This document shows positions 1-14,121 of a stretch of DNA of 64,000 nucleotides, piece after piece. The DNA comes from Apis mellifera (Eukaryota; Arthropoda; Insecta; Hymenoptera; Apidae). Location of the stretch: the NCBI RefSeq assembly GCF_003254395.2, contig NC_037648.1:11658009-11722008 (forward strand), written 5' to 3'. How positions within the stretch are numbered: position 1 is the stretch's first letter; each line of letters opens with the position of its first letter. A program made the position numbers and the translations under genes. The notes below the pieces were generated by a model. That model was not told the origin of the DNA. It ran no database searches and was given only the letters and a program-made list of their open reading frames with translations.

Positions 1-3000
1 TGACTCTCCTTTCTCAGGGAAATTAGCGTTGAAAATGAAAATATATGGAAACGCGGTCGAAAGGTTGTTTAGAAAATTGTCGGTTGAATCGGAGACAATT
101 CGAAGCAAGGTGGAACTGGAGGAAGGAAAGAAAATAGAGGTACAGGGTGTGCTGAAAGTTACATACATTAAAATAGAATAATTGTCGAGGACGATGATCT
201 CGATTCGAAAGATCGAGAAACGAATTATTAAGGGACGAGGAAGAAGGAATAATAATTCTAAAATTTCTACGTAAAAATTGTATTTCCCGACTAGCATTTC
301 CTTACTTTTCCTGTATCTTGTGACTTTTGCCGTACCCAGTATATAGAACTTTGAATAGGACGACTTGTATGCATAAGATACGGTGCAACACTATTGTGGA
401 TTAAGCGAGTTTCCATGTTAGATGAAGTAGCTTCATCCCCGGTATTAAAACTCGCAGTAAAAATACAATTCCAGTATTACGAGGGGAATCTTCTTGTTTC
501 GAAGCTAATTTATCTCTTGAAGATACAAGTTTCTTTCGACGAATAACGTCTTGTCTTATCTCTACGAACGAGAGCTATCAGAAATTTCAAAATTTCACGC
601 CGATACGTTGAAGTTTAAAAGCGAGAGAATAAATCGAGGCGATATGAATGATTGACCTCGAGGAGAAAAAGGAGAAAGAGGTTCGACAACCTTGAAGGAT
701 CGAAAAGTGTCCATCATTCCCCTGAAAATACACACGGAGCCTTATACAGCCATGAAATTCTGGCGTGGATGATACACTTGATGTATTTTCGAGCTTGGAC
801 AAGTACACACGTGTATACTTATTCCCACCCGTGAATACAAGTGAACAGAATCCGACAAGTGCATCATAAATATCGGGCGAGCGATACCCTTCGAATTTAT
901 CTGCAACCCGAACTTGGCCGGGGACCCAACATCTCGGTAAGAGCAACAGCTTCTCGAATGTAACGTGGAACGTTCGTTCGACATCGATTTGCCAGGCAAA
1001 TAACCCTGTCGTAAAAATCGATCGTGACTTCGAAACGTAAATAATACCCTTGGAATTTCATATATTTCTGACTATAACGGGGTAAGATATTTTTGGGTGA
1101 TCTTCAACCCAAGAAGATATCGAATTAAATAGAATTAAACGAAATTACGATAATTAGAAGGAAATGTCTCTGGTTTAAAGGAAAAGAATAATTTCGATGC
1201 TAAGATTAATCGAATAGAAAAAGTCCTTCGTCCTTTTTTCTTTCGAAAGAGGCAAACGCCGTTATTCCTCTCTTTTCCCTGTTATTTCCATAAATTTTTT
1301 ATCTAGATAAATTAATCCTCCGCGAAACGTGGGCCAAAAATCGAAAGCTCCATAAACAATCCAAATCCCCGATATCCATTTTTCACGATTCCCGTAGCCG
1401 CGGTCACATCGCGATCATCTGACGAGGTTGATGAACGAGTTGAGAGAGAAAAAGGAAAAAAAAGCCTCGTGGAATGTATCGATTTCTGCCACGCGTAAAC
1501 AAGCCGGAAGCGCGCTCCTATCATTTCCGGTGATCGGATAAAACTTGCAAGCTCGGAGGTTACCAACCACGGATTTATCTGTCACCATGGTTTCAAGCGT
1601 CTAACCCGTCGAAAATAGTTCGTTTACAGGAACGACTCGATTCCGCCAACTCTGTGTTTCTAAATAATTTTGCGGGAGCTGCCACTCATAGCTGTCGACA
1701 ATTTATAGGCTTCCACGAAGAGCGAGTCGCTGAGCGGATGTCGCATGAAAGATCAGAGAGAGAAATTCCACGGAATTCGAACACTCGAATGACTCAGCTG
1801 AGTCTGAATAATTCGGCTTCCTAATTCTCGACATGATTAACCGTTGTAACCGTTCACGATCAAGTTCACAATCGTTCAAAATCATGTGTATCATGGTCAA
1901 ATTCAAGATTATATCAAAATTTTTCAATGCCGATTTCGATTTCGATAATTTTTCTACATTAATAAGATCTAACGTAATAAGAAAACGATAAATATATCAA
2001 ATAACGAATGATTCAATTGGATTTGGAAATCTTTCGGGATGATATAAAAGTTGAAGATCTTAAGTAAAAAAGGATTATCTGAATTAATGACGTATAGGTT
2101 GAGTATGTCTAAAAGAGCCAGGGGTTTCCATTGGATGGAACGTAGTTAGATCGTTTGTTTCAAGCGCGTAGAAATTTGAGTCTCGTACGAAATAAAGCTC
2201 TGTAAATAGCGTTCGGTGGTCAGACGGAAATAGAAAATTTGCGAAACGAAATATATGTTACATCGATTCCAATGTTATCCGTATACGCATACATATAGGC
2301 AGCCAACTTTTATATATCGATGTCACTTTTTCGTATAAGCAATTTTTTATTCGTTTTTTTTTTCTTGTAATAGAATATTCCTTTTTGAAACTCGTTCTTT
2401 GTGCTCTTTTTTTCTTGCGGAAATTTCACTTATCCCTGGTGCTTTGATGCGTTACCAATCTCTTTTTCGTGATGTTTTTTCCAATTATATGTATATATTT
2501 TTTTATTGGTGTGTATTTTTCTTTCTATACACCCACTATCGTTGCAATGTTTGGCGTTTTTCATTTACTATTTTTTTTGAAAGATTTTAAAAAGTTTTAT
2601 TCCTTTTATTTGCTGAAAAAATCCTCGCTTTCTAACTAAATCGATATTGCTCTGATATGAAAATCTTTTTAAAGTTTCAAATTTTTATTGTGATAGATGT
2701 AAGAGAGAAAGAGAAAGAGATCTGAGAATGACAGAATCACGGATATTCTTGTCCATGAATAATAATTGGAAATGAAAGAGAGAATCTCCAGAATATATCT
2801 CTGTACATATGACACAGCTTGCGGTTTAACATTTATCTCTATTAATTTTGGAGAAAGTGACCAAACACCCACGCACTATAACGACGACCACTAATTGACC
2901 ATACACGGAGATATCGCATTTAAGCTGCAGGAATAATTAGATAATACATATAGCGAGCTTTTACAAAGCAGAGCTTTTATAAATAAGAAGATCAAAGTTA

Positions 3001-3410
3001 TTACATATTATTATATCATAATAAATTAATTGAAAACATGTGAAACCAACTTTTTCACCAACAACCGGTGAAAAAGTCGCGATAGCGATGGTGGTGGTCA
3101 CCCATCCTTTTACGAGTCCTTGACGAGTGACAATGCACCTGAAATAGAACCTATCATCGACCAAATGTTTCGTGCCACCCTTGACACAGCCTCGAGACAG
3201 CCGTTCTTCAATAATAATGTCACTTAAGTTCTTAGACTCGAAACTATAGCATTTATTTTATTTATTTAAAAAAAAAATGACGATTCATTCCTCCTAAAAA
3301 TAAATAAAATAACAATCGATCAATGCTACGTTTCCCATTGCTAAAGGCGGAATATTAGTTCAACCACTCGATGATTTAATTTAGAAATTTCGCCATATTA
3401 TGAGAGAAGC
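1..3410. other. Non-coding, regulatory-like patches
   Basis: No believable exon on either strand. Less AT-rich, complex patches at about 640-1000 and 1310-1600 could be enhancers. The perfect 11-bp inverted repeat at 3049-3077 is listed separately. Remaining sequence is AT-rich with homopolymer runs. Confidence 0.5.
3049..3077. repeat. Perfect 11-bp inverted repeat
   Basis: actttttcacc at 3049-3059 pairs with ggtgaaaaagt at 3067-3077 around a 7-base spacer. It could form a small hairpin or be a dimeric protein site. Confidence 0.8.
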
Positions 3411-5029
3411 GATATTATAACTACAAATACGCGTAACTATGTGTTGGTCTCATTGAAGTTTCGGAGTTCAAACGTTGGCGCACACTCGTCCAGTATATTT
3501 ACCGCGGTGAGTATTCAGCAAGTTGTTACGCCCTGTCAAAGTGTATATCGGGATTTGTTGAGACGCGCAGCAAAGTCCAGAAATAAATCAACCACGCGAG
3601 ATTCGTGATAACCGGAGAGGTCTTTTTCTCTGAAAGAAACTCGAACACATATATATATATTTTTTTTCGATCGATTGGATGATCTTCCTCCGCAAATCTC
3701 ATCCAATGGTTGATTCGATTCGCGATATCGAATCGTAGATAAAATTCAATCATTCGTGCAACATCGGTTACAACGCCGGTGAGAATTTTATCAAGTAATC
3801 TCGAAGCTCTGAATTTTCTCGCGTCAAAAGCGAAATGAACGAAGCTTTTGTTTCGAGGAAACGAGAATTTGTTTTGTAATTGCACGAAGAAAAGGATCTG
3901 GAATTGGATAAACGAGAGATTTTCGTCGGCCGATTGGAAAGCTCGAGGCACGGCGAATGTCACGTTTTGTTGTACAAATCGGGGCTACGAATATAGACAA
4001 GTTGGAAACGGTCCATCGTGGAATAAATAACTTTCATTGATTGACAACCGACGTCTTTAGAATTTTAAGCGTTTCTGGCGTCCGAGAGGCGTGAAGTTTA
4101 CTCCGATTATAATTCTCATCTATCGCTATTGCGAGAAACTGAACTAGGTAACAGGAAATTTCAATTCTGAATGGAACCGCCGTTATTAATTTTCCATCCA
4201 GGATATATTCAATTGAAAACGGGAAAGGGAAAATGTTAAAATCGTTCGCTGATCTTGAAAATAGAAGTTTCAAGAATAGAAATATATCTCCTCTTTCAAA
4301 GTCGGACATCTGGACACTCTTGCACAATTTTTTTTTCTTTTCCTTCTAACAACTAATGATAGGAGCGATTTGACAAGTGTAGCGAAGTGTAGCTACTCTC
4401 TTACGATTGCATCATTTTTCATCGAACGAAACTGAAATATACAGTAAGAGTGAGAGCATTTTTTTCTTCAAGCTCTCGAAAGAGATTTTTTTTAATCTTA
4501 GAAGAAACGAATCTAGAAGATATTTTTCCAAATTATTCAATTTTAAAAAAAGTTTCGAGAAGTCTCAATATTCTTGCGCGACGATTCACCAATTTATCTA
4601 ATAGCACAATTTTCAATAATTTTATCCGTTGAGCAGAATCTTGAAATCGTATCGAAAACATGTCGCGCTTTCATCTTCGAGGAAACTTTCTCAACTCGAG
4701 AAAGAGGAAGTGATCGACGTACGATTGGATGAAGGGACAGTTGGAGAAACGAGGCGAGTCACTTCGTCACGTCTTCGGGAGGAAAAGCGTGTTGGTCGTT
4801 TAGGAGATCGTTTCTTAACTGCGAAATTTCGTCTTCCTTTAAACGAGACCGTCAAGATCGAATCTAACGTTCTCACATTTTTTCCCCGGTCGAAGAACTC
4901 GATCCTAGGAAAATTCTACGGAGTGGAAAAGTTTTTCTTAACCTCTCTAGTTGATCCAAGCTGCGTGAAATTTTTATAGAAACTTCTCGTTCAACACAAA
5001 AATTCTTTGCCGGGTTCGTTAAAAGCTAT

Positions 5030-5240
5030 TTCGCAGGAATCTGTTCAACCTGTGCAAGTGACCGCAGTTTTTCTTTCCACTGGCCGACCTACATACACCT
5101 ATGACCTTTGAGCACTTCCTTTTTATCAGATAACATGTCCCACGGTGTTTTCCAATCCAACGAGATTGCGATCGCCCAATGAGCATTGAAATTTGTCAAG
5201 GTTTTGTCAAACAGTGGTGGAACATTTCACATTCGCGATA
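5030..5240. promoter_or_regulatory. Enhancer-like patch with nuclear-receptor site
   Basis: Contains TGACCTTTGA at 5102-5111 (reverse TCAAAGGTCA, an extended AGGTCA half-site as bound by ERR/FTZ-F1/HNF4-type receptors), a GATA word (cagataac) and non-repetitive GC-balanced sequence inside AT-rich DNA. Confidence 0.3.
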
Positions 5241-8200
5241 AATTTTCTTTGAATTCTTTAAGACAAATTTTCTTTTTTTTTATTCAAATTCGTGCATCAA
5301 TCGTTCCTCCAGTTCTTCTTTATTTGCATACACGAAAATATTCTTGATCGAATAATTGAGAAACCGAGTTGATGAATTCTAACGTAACCGGTCGTTCGAT
5401 CTGATGAAAAGTATCTTTTATTAATTTTAATTTAATTTTCAAAAAAAAAAAGAGAAAAAAAGATGGAGTAGGTTTAGTTAAGTGACTTATATTCTGTAAC
5501 GAACGAGGTGCTAAAAGAAATTGCATGTAAGTAATTTTAAAATTTGAGATAATTTAATTCATCATCTAAAAACATCATCTACTCCAGATATCGCGTTTAA
5601 CATCGGATTAGGAACCGCTGCATTTACGAAAACGAGTTCACATTGAACTCGATTAAATGAAAATTACGCAGAAAAAAAGTCACTTCGAAAAAAATATTCA
5701 TCTCAAGAAAGTATAATTTGAACGGTATTTCCTTACTGTATTCCTTAGGCGTATTCATTATACACCTTCACCCGAATAAACGAGCGAAGCGAGGAGGCAG
5801 AAACGAGAATGAAATAACCCGTGAGAAAATAATTGCTTCGTATTAAAAATCCTAAGCGCGAGCAAATTCCTGTATACGCGGTTTAAATCGAGACGAATCG
5901 ATTTCCCTTTCGCTCCTCTTTGAACTTGAGGCATTTGTCGAATATGGGGCAGAGTTCTCCCGGCCACGGAGCGTAGGCGCGAGCAAATTCTCATCACGTG
6001 GCATAATTGAAGGAAGGGAAGAAAAGAAGGCGAAAAGAGGGTGTTTCTAAAGGTTTTTTTCCCCCGCGACACCGCTCAAGGAAAAGGAGAAAAAATGTTG
6101 CTTGCTCGTTTCGCATTCGGGGCTGGTCTCTTCGTTTCATACACTTCGTTTTGACGTTTTTCCACCCTTCAGAGGATAAATAAAATTCGCGTCTCGTCTC
6201 GTATCACTGGATCCTTCCAATTTTCCGTTGTTTGTTCGAAACCCCCGTCCAAAGCAACACTTGCGATCGAAATTTGTTTGCCGTTGAGATCCCCCTTCCT
6301 CCCCCTCGTCTCCCTAGAAATATTCCAATATTCTTATCGGCGAGCTTTGTTTGCATTTCGATCTCATTTACATAGGATCTCATTGGAAGAGATCGATTCT
6401 TCGAATAATATTCACTCGAAGCGAATTCCTGATCACGTATTCGTTCGAAAAAATAATCTGTTTTATCATCCTTTGTATCTTAAATTTTCCTCCATTCCTT
6501 TTTCTTAAGCAATGCAAATACAAATGTTTGTTGCTCTACGAGATTAATCAATGATTACCATTTGAAACATTCTTATTCCATATCGTTATTATTATTGCAA
6601 TGATAAAAAGAAAAATCTAAAAATTTCTAAAGTTTCATGATCCTCTTCTTTTAAAAAAAAACATCAACTACGTACCGAAATAAATATCGAAATAAACTCG
6701 ACTCGTTCTAAATCGATCTGCGTTCGAATAAGAAGATCGGATCGAAAGATCCGTGATTGAGAATCGATACGAAGAAATTTCATTTTTGGTAGGGTTTGGC
6801 AAATACTTTCGCCGAGCCGCGAAAACCTGTGGAAGGTAACGAGCCAATAACTCAACATCCAAGAGCGCATCGTTCTCTCACAAATTGTAAGGTTCGCGTC
6901 TTGAATCTCGGCCTTGTGCAACGTGAACGTGACCTCGCCGACACGGCTTATTAAGGCTTGGTAATAAGGTCGTTCCTCAGCCGGGGATACGAAGAAGCGT
7001 GCTCAAGACTCTTGGAAATGTTTCTCTTTCGCCGACCAAAGCGAGACGCTCTTTTAGCGGGTGAGCATCTTGGCAGAATGTCGATAGTAGACGTACGAAA
7101 TACCCATGGAAAAGTATTTCTCGCGGGATCCAGAGAGCACACACACTCCAACGATTCTGATTGACAAAGAGATTAGAGAATTTTGCGAGGAAAATCGAGA
7201 TTCGTAAACCGTTCTTTCTTTCTTTTTTTTTTTTCTTTTTTATTTTTGAACGATGGAATTTAATTGTACAATTGACGAGCAGTTGATTGAAAATCTAGAA
7301 TGCGTAAGAATTTTTGGACGAATTCGACTATGTAGAAGTAATATTTGAATCTCGAAAGGTAATCAATTTTTAATAATAAATGCAACAACCGAGGCAAATT
7401 TGCAAAATGATTTCGAGTTGTTAAGTTTTCCAATGAATTATTACGTAAATTTTTCAAAGTGCTTGTTTTCTCTGAATTCGTATTTAAAAATTTCGAAATG
7501 CTCGAAAGATTTTCGAGATTTTATAATCAAATCCAAATTTTATACTATTATTCCTGACAAGGATAGAAAAAGAGGAATAATGTAAATAAGAAGGTAAAAG
7601 TTTTTTCTTCGAAGAGACAAATTTTTCTGGGCCAGGAATCGTCGAATTGGACGGAAGAACGTTTGAATCGCAACACGAAAGCTGATATACGCTATTAAAA
7701 CACGCGTTACCGCAGCAAAATACGCGAAACTAAAATTTATTCAATTTATTCGTCCGACGTATATTCGACAATATTGAAACACTTTTTCCCTCCCCTCCCT
7801 CCCTCTTATTAATTTCCCCTTATTTAAATAGATTTTATTTACGCGTACAGCGTATATATTTATCAAAAATCTCGATTAATTTAACGTAACACACGTGAAT
7901 TACGTGAGTTACCACACTCTTCGGATTTCTCCCGTTTGTTTATCCACATCGAGAATTTTCTCTCAAAATAAACTATGCGTGTACAAACAAAATTCACAAT
8001 AGAGAGAGAGAGAGGCTTGCATGATAATAGTAGCAATTTTATCGAGCTGTAACAGCACGAAGAGAACAATCCATCGGTCCAATAAAGAGAAAGACACACA
8101 AACACGATGTTACGATCGTTATAAAAGTCGTTCTAAATGCTGCGTAAAATCGTCCATCGAATTCTCTCTCAAATTAATGGAAACGATAATGTGCTCGATG

Positions 8201-10269
8201 TGCCACGTGTGATCTCGCTGATAACTTGTTATTCGTCTAAGAGGAAGTAATAATGAAAGAGAGAGAGAGAGAGATCTGAAATTATAATTTATACGGTTTT
8301 TAGACAACGAGAATTTGCGTTCCCTCCGATAATATGGCAAGCAAAAAGGTAAGCAACGATAAATTTTACGAGCTCGTTCGAAAATCATCTCGCAGATGCG
8401 CGGATTGTAAAACCAGAAATGGACATCGATAATTTTCGCGAAATTATCAGAAAATGTGAACCGGTAACTGGGGTAAGATTTTTTTGAATCGATTCGAAAA
8501 TGAATTCGAACCAACTAAATATAATTCCGAAATTTCGAAATCAACTCGAGATTCAAACTCAAAAAAAGTTTTTTAATGATCGTTCAAAGTTTCTAAACTA
8601 TCGAATTTGAGCTACTTCAAGATTCGAAATTTTTATTCCATATCGATTTTCCGTTATATTTCGCGGATATAAATTTTCGAAATCAGATGGAAATCGAACC
8701 TTCCGTTGCATCGAACCTTTTTGTTGTCCTTTAAAATTCTGAAGTGTATTTCGAAATCTTAGAAATCTTCCTTTCGAAATTTTTAATCCTCTGCAACGAT
8801 TAGATGAAATTACAAAGACGCAATGGCTGTGAATTCGTATCGTTCATTTAGAAATTTTTAATCCTCAAAATTAAATAAATTTTGGAATATCTTTAATAAA
8901 TCTTTAATCGACGTTCTCCGGAATTCCAAGATAGGAATGACGTTTATCTCATAATTTTCGAATTACTTGGAAATTTTCAAACCCATTCCTTCGTGAAATT
9001 CAATCGCGACACCGAAGATTCCAAAAGTGCCGTGAACTTGAACTCGAACGATCCCATATACGCCTCGAATTCCCCGAGAAATTTTTTTAAATCCCATCGA
9101 TCTCGCGTATTTATCCGCTTTTACCCTCCCCTGCCGCGACTGCACCACCGTTCGTTTATTTATAATTTCCTCGACTCTCTCTCGAGAGTGCAACATCTCG
9201 AGACAACTTCTCGCCAATATTTCTCGCCACTCTCTTTTAATCCTTCGCGGGCTATTTCGATCCGGCACGTATTCCGAATACACACAGATATTTCTGTCTT
9301 TCGTTCGCCGCTCTAACGTTCGACTACAATTCTTGCAGCACTGTGAAATCATCGAAATACGTCCACCGTGTTTCGAGTCTGTTCCACGATTGGATTCGAG
9401 ACACACGTGCGTATACACGCGTGTATATATATATACGTATTTAATAATAAGCGCGTTTACTTTTAGAAGGACAAAGGAAAATTGCGCGGAATCCCGTTCG
9501 AACTCCGGCGTATTTATCGATTTATCGCGCGTTCGTAATTGGATTTAATTAAATGATAACGTTCACCGGGCGAATCTAATTCAAATTACTTTAACGAGTG
9601 TCGCTCGTTAATTATCGCGAATATCGGTGAATATTAAAGGAACATCGACTTAGCTTTCCACGATATGGTTTCGAACAACGGGCCATTAAACTACTTTCGA
9701 TAATAAGTGGAGTTAACTAGGAGTTATTAAGCGCTTGTGTGTCGTCAATGAACGAGTGGAAACGTCGATATTTCCATCTCGATCGAAAATCTCTGGTTTT
9801 CTTTTTTCCGTCCCCAGTTCGTCGAAGAGAACCGAGATTCGACGAAGTCGAAAGTATAATTTTAAAAATAGAGGGGAGAAAGGAAGGAGGAAATATAGGA
9901 GGAATGAAAAACGTCATCACTTTGAGAGAATCGAAACGATCATGATGATAGCTGCATCACGATAGCTCTATATTCGGGAAGCTAGAAACTGAAACTTCCG
10001 ATATCGTTTCAATATTCGATAAATTCGATTTCTGTCCCGTCACGAGTCTGTCAAAATACTGTCAAAATTCCGTTCTCCCATAAGCGATACCGATCTCGAA
10101 TAATTGACGGCAGCCGATCGAGATGAATTCGAAACGATTCAAAGACAAAATTGAAAAAAAAAAAGAAATAGAAATAAAATATCGTTGTTAACGAAAAAAA
10201 AAATAATTGAAATCATTATCACAACTATTCGATTGAAATTTCCAAAGCAATTTTCCCTTCCTTCAAAAA

Positions 10270-10440
10270 GCTGAACCGATTAATCCGTTAACTACGATTG
10301 ACTAATGGGTAATGTAATCGTAAGGGCAGGTCCAGACAAGGGTAAACACCTGTCTCGCGTAGCACACCCTTCCCTGTGTGTTGCGTCGAGCGGAAACGTC
10401 AATTTCGATGAAAGACAGTTCAAGGCGTAGCTTACGCAAA
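10270..10440. promoter_or_regulatory. Enhancer-like patch with forkhead and E-box words
   Basis: GTAAACA at 10342-10348 (FoxO/forkhead core) overlaps a CACCTG E-box, with a TAAT-containing segment (gactaatgggtaatg) just upstream. Confidence 0.3.
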
Positions 10441-11739
10441 TCTAATCGAGGAAAATATTCTCCTTAAAAAGGAGCTGTTAAACCATCGTGAAACGAATCG
10501 AATACAATTACATCCTCCTCTTTGATCGAACAACTCAGAAAAAAATTTGTGAAAAACTAAACCAAGATCAAGATTAAGTTGATCACTTCCAAAGGAAAAG
10601 TTAAGGATAGCTTTTTAAGAGAAGAGAAATGAAAGAAAAAGAAAGGAGCAGAGATATTATGGAATAATGAGAAGGTAGAGGAAAAATCTGGAAAAAAAAC
10701 GATTCTCCAAATATTTCTACTGAAATTTCATTTTTCTTTTTTTTTATCCTGTTGACGTGTTCCAAAACACGAATTCATCGATAACACTAATGCTCAACGA
10801 ACAATCGAGGATGGAAATTTGCAACCGCCCCCGGCTGGAAACTGAAAAGAGAGGCGACGACTTCTATGGGATAAGGGGATACAAAAGAAAGATGAATTGC
10901 TCGAGGAATGCAAATTCTTTGTTGTTGTTATCGATCACGCGTTCGAGTGTTTCGTTTTCGAGGAAAAATGGAGAAAAATCCATTGGGGGTATTCATTTTT
11001 TCAACGAGATCTATCGCGATTTAAATAAGCAAGATAATCGAAAACGAGAGAAAAAAAGATGTACATTTCCTCGTTGCTTTTCTTTCTTTTTTCTTTCTTT
11101 CCTCGCGCGATAATTTCACGACTTTATGTATGCATTTTTTATTTTTATCCACGCACTTTCTATACTTTCTATACCAAGCAAATTTCCAAGGGAATATTTC
11201 TATTTAAAAAACTACTCGAAGCCACGTTTTGCCTCGAAATATGCACGAAAACTCGCAGGCCAATACGGTAATAATTGATATACTGATATATCAAGCTCGT
11301 TACGAATTTATATTTTCCAGCATGTATTAATAATTAATTGGGGAGTATCGATGGCGAGGGGAATTGTTACAATTTTTTGTTACACAGAAGAATGTAATCG
11401 AGAATGATTTTTATATTAAGATTTATAACGGAACGATTTAATTGGAATTTCCTGCACGCTTTGTTGCGAAAATCCGTATGGAAATAAATGGTAAAGTAAA
11501 TACGCGGGCGGAGTTACGTGTGTTTCGTGTATTTTTAACAGAATGAATCGATCGACCACGATTAACAAGAAAACGGTAAATGATAAAATTGAAATACGAA
11601 TAAAAAAAACGATACGATTTTCCTTTTGAGATGAAAAAAATTTCCTCTCTTCGAGTTAATTGTTAATATCTCGTTATTAACGAGAAATTTGGAGATTGTG
11701 TGCTTTAAAAAAAAAAACTTTCGTTTCGTACGTATGTTT

Positions 11740-11950
11740 TGTGTCGTTTTGGATCGCGCGTGAAACGCATCAACTGTGATCTCCTTTAGAACGTGGGATC
11801 TCGATCAATAATTCATTTTGCATCTAATTTGCAAATTAATAGGTTTCACCGTGGCGTGGCCATTAGAACGATCGATGCCATGGAATGATTTACGCGATGA
11901 AAATCGTAGGCGAACATAACGGCACGTGAAATATTCATTTTGTCGTGCGA
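11740..11950. promoter_or_regulatory. Enhancer-like patch with POU octamer
   Basis: A palindromic aatttgcaaatt at 11826-11837 next to ttttgcat and followed by attaat gives overlapping POU and homeodomain sites. cgatcgatgccatgg and a CACGTG E-box follow within 110 bp. The sequence is non-repetitive and less AT-rich than its surroundings. Confidence 0.35.
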
Positions 11951-14121
11951 ACACCCTCTCCTTCCTTTCTTATTTCGAACCTCTTCCTTGATTTTCCCTT
12001 GGAAACGAATCGAAACGAATATAAAATAATTATTAATTAAAAAAAAAGAAAAAATATATATTCGAATTGCTCGAAATTCGTGATGAGATTAAAAATTAGA
12101 AAAATTAGAAATTTCTTCGTTATTAGGGAAGGATTCGATACGTTGGAAGAAAGGAATAAAAAAAAGTTTATGTAATTAGAATAGCTCGTTAACATTGCAC
12201 AATTTATTTGCACGCCTTCTTCACCGACCTTTGCAAAACTTATTAAATTAATTTCATTACGACTAACCTCGTTCTCCCTGTACGAAGCTTCGCTCGATTT
12301 ACATGCTCTGCTTTAAAGGAATCCATTACGACTCTCTTTCTCACTCTAGTCACCGTGTTCCATCTGTTTCCATCCTTTGTGTGTTTGCTTATTTCCGTGT
12401 TTCCTAAATTCTGCGAGTATTCGTTGCGTTAAAAATAATCGCTCTAAAGATTCATTGATACCGCAAGGAACTAATTTGTCGGGATTTCTCGGGACTTAAA
12501 GAATAAAACTTTTACATATTTTGCATTTCAAAATAAGAGGCTAAGGCTTAAGGGAATTGATGCGATGATTTTTCAAGAAATTTCAATATTTTTTGACAAT
12601 AATCTTGATGAAATGAAAAATCTTGATTCGAAAGTATATATTATATATATGTACGACCGAAAATTTAATTTTCATTTTCTCTGGCGACATTATCATCCGA
12701 TTTCAGTTAGAATCCTCTTTCCTTTCATCTCGATCTTTGATTACGCTTTCTCCTTTGAACGTGAAAAGATTCAAAAGATTCTTTGGAAATTGCGAAAATT
12801 TAATCAATTTCCAAAGAGAGGGGGGATATGGTTAGGTCTTCTTCTAGAAAATGACAGGAATTCAAGACGAGTTTTCTTTTTCACATTGGCTCGAAAGTAA
12901 TTACGGAAATATTTTACGATGAGAATCGGACTTGGCGATAATTTTTCCTAAATTTTTCAATACCTCGAAGGGTAGCTAACTGTTAGTACAATGCCTACCT
13001 CGCGTTAATATTTCACGGCGGGCCGTGCCCGATAATATCCCCGATTAATCACCTCGGAGTCGTAAATTTCAATTCGCTTGTGATTAACGCTTCGAATGTT
13101 CATTAAAATGGCTTCGGTGTTCCTTTCGGCGGAGGTGCGTTGAAAACTCGCGTTGAAAAAAAAGAAAAAAGAAGCGTGGCGTAAAAAGCGTGTCCGAGAC
13201 GTTAATGTCTGAACTTTGCGAATGTTAATCAACAGGATTTAATGAAACGACAACAAATACGGTTATTTAATACGCGTAGCGTATGGGGGCGGTGTAACAC
13301 GTATCACCGTAAATTACATTGTTCCCTTGGATGAAATTAACGTTGATACAATAGCAAAGTGGAAACGATAATTGAGCACCCAGTAATCATATTTTCTTTC
13401 CACTCTGAAATATCGTGTTTCGCGAGATAAGTTTACACGGGAAATTACGAATAACGATTATCGAGTGGATAACTGAATTGTTACTTGAAAAAAAAAAAAA
13501 AAAAAAGAGAGAGAGAAATTTATCTCGTTCGAGAGCTTTTTAACTACTCTCGCAAACTACTCTCTGGGAGATCTGGAAGGTCGGCGAGCATTGATCACTT
13601 TATACCTCGTTAGAAACTCTCAAGGGATCGAAATTCTCAGATAGCCCCGAAATCTTATTCGTCTTCGTTCGAGCATAATAGGAGAAAATATATATATAAA
13701 ACTTTTGTGTCAAAATCTCCAATTCTCCACACATCACTCTTTCACACAGATACTAAGATACTAAGATACAGTCTAAATTCGAACTGTCTAAATCGATTAA
13801 CCTGAAAAATATTTCGACAGAAGAAATTTCAGAATCGAATTTTAAAGATTTCCAAAATTTCTCTCGATCCAAACCCACGTCGTTTCAATTCATCTCGTTT
13901 GGGATCGGAACGCGTATTCTTCAAACATCAAAGACACGTTTCACAGTCGTATTCAAAGATCGCGCTCTCTATAATAAACCCACATAATAATTCGACGGAA
14001 GCCTCGACGAGCGAATTTCAAAGAACGAACGTCTATCCGCCGTCTGTTCCTAGCCATCTCCTAGCCATCCCTATCTTCAGGAGGCCGAATGCGAAACAAC
14101 AGACAGACACTGCACACTCAC

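Larger units (their letters stand above)
3411..14121. other. Non-coding AT-rich region with CRM-like islands
   Basis: About 10.7 kb without a credible gene. A possible plus-strand first exon ends near 3505 (taccgcg|gtgagtat). Patches of complex sequence at 5030-5240, 6820-7160, 9000-9540, 10270-10440, 11740-11950 and 12960-13330 stand out from the AT-rich background. The 151-codon minus frame at 8963-9418 is the longest here but has no recognised similarity and no supporting splice sites. Confidence 0.5.

Noticed and set aside
4629..4979. 116-codon plus-strand frame
   Set aside because: The sequence is compositionally like the background, lacks similarity, and has no splice or promoter support.
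8963..9418. 151-codon minus-strand frame
   Set aside because: No recognised similarity, no supporting splice sites, and the opposite strand is also open over much of it.
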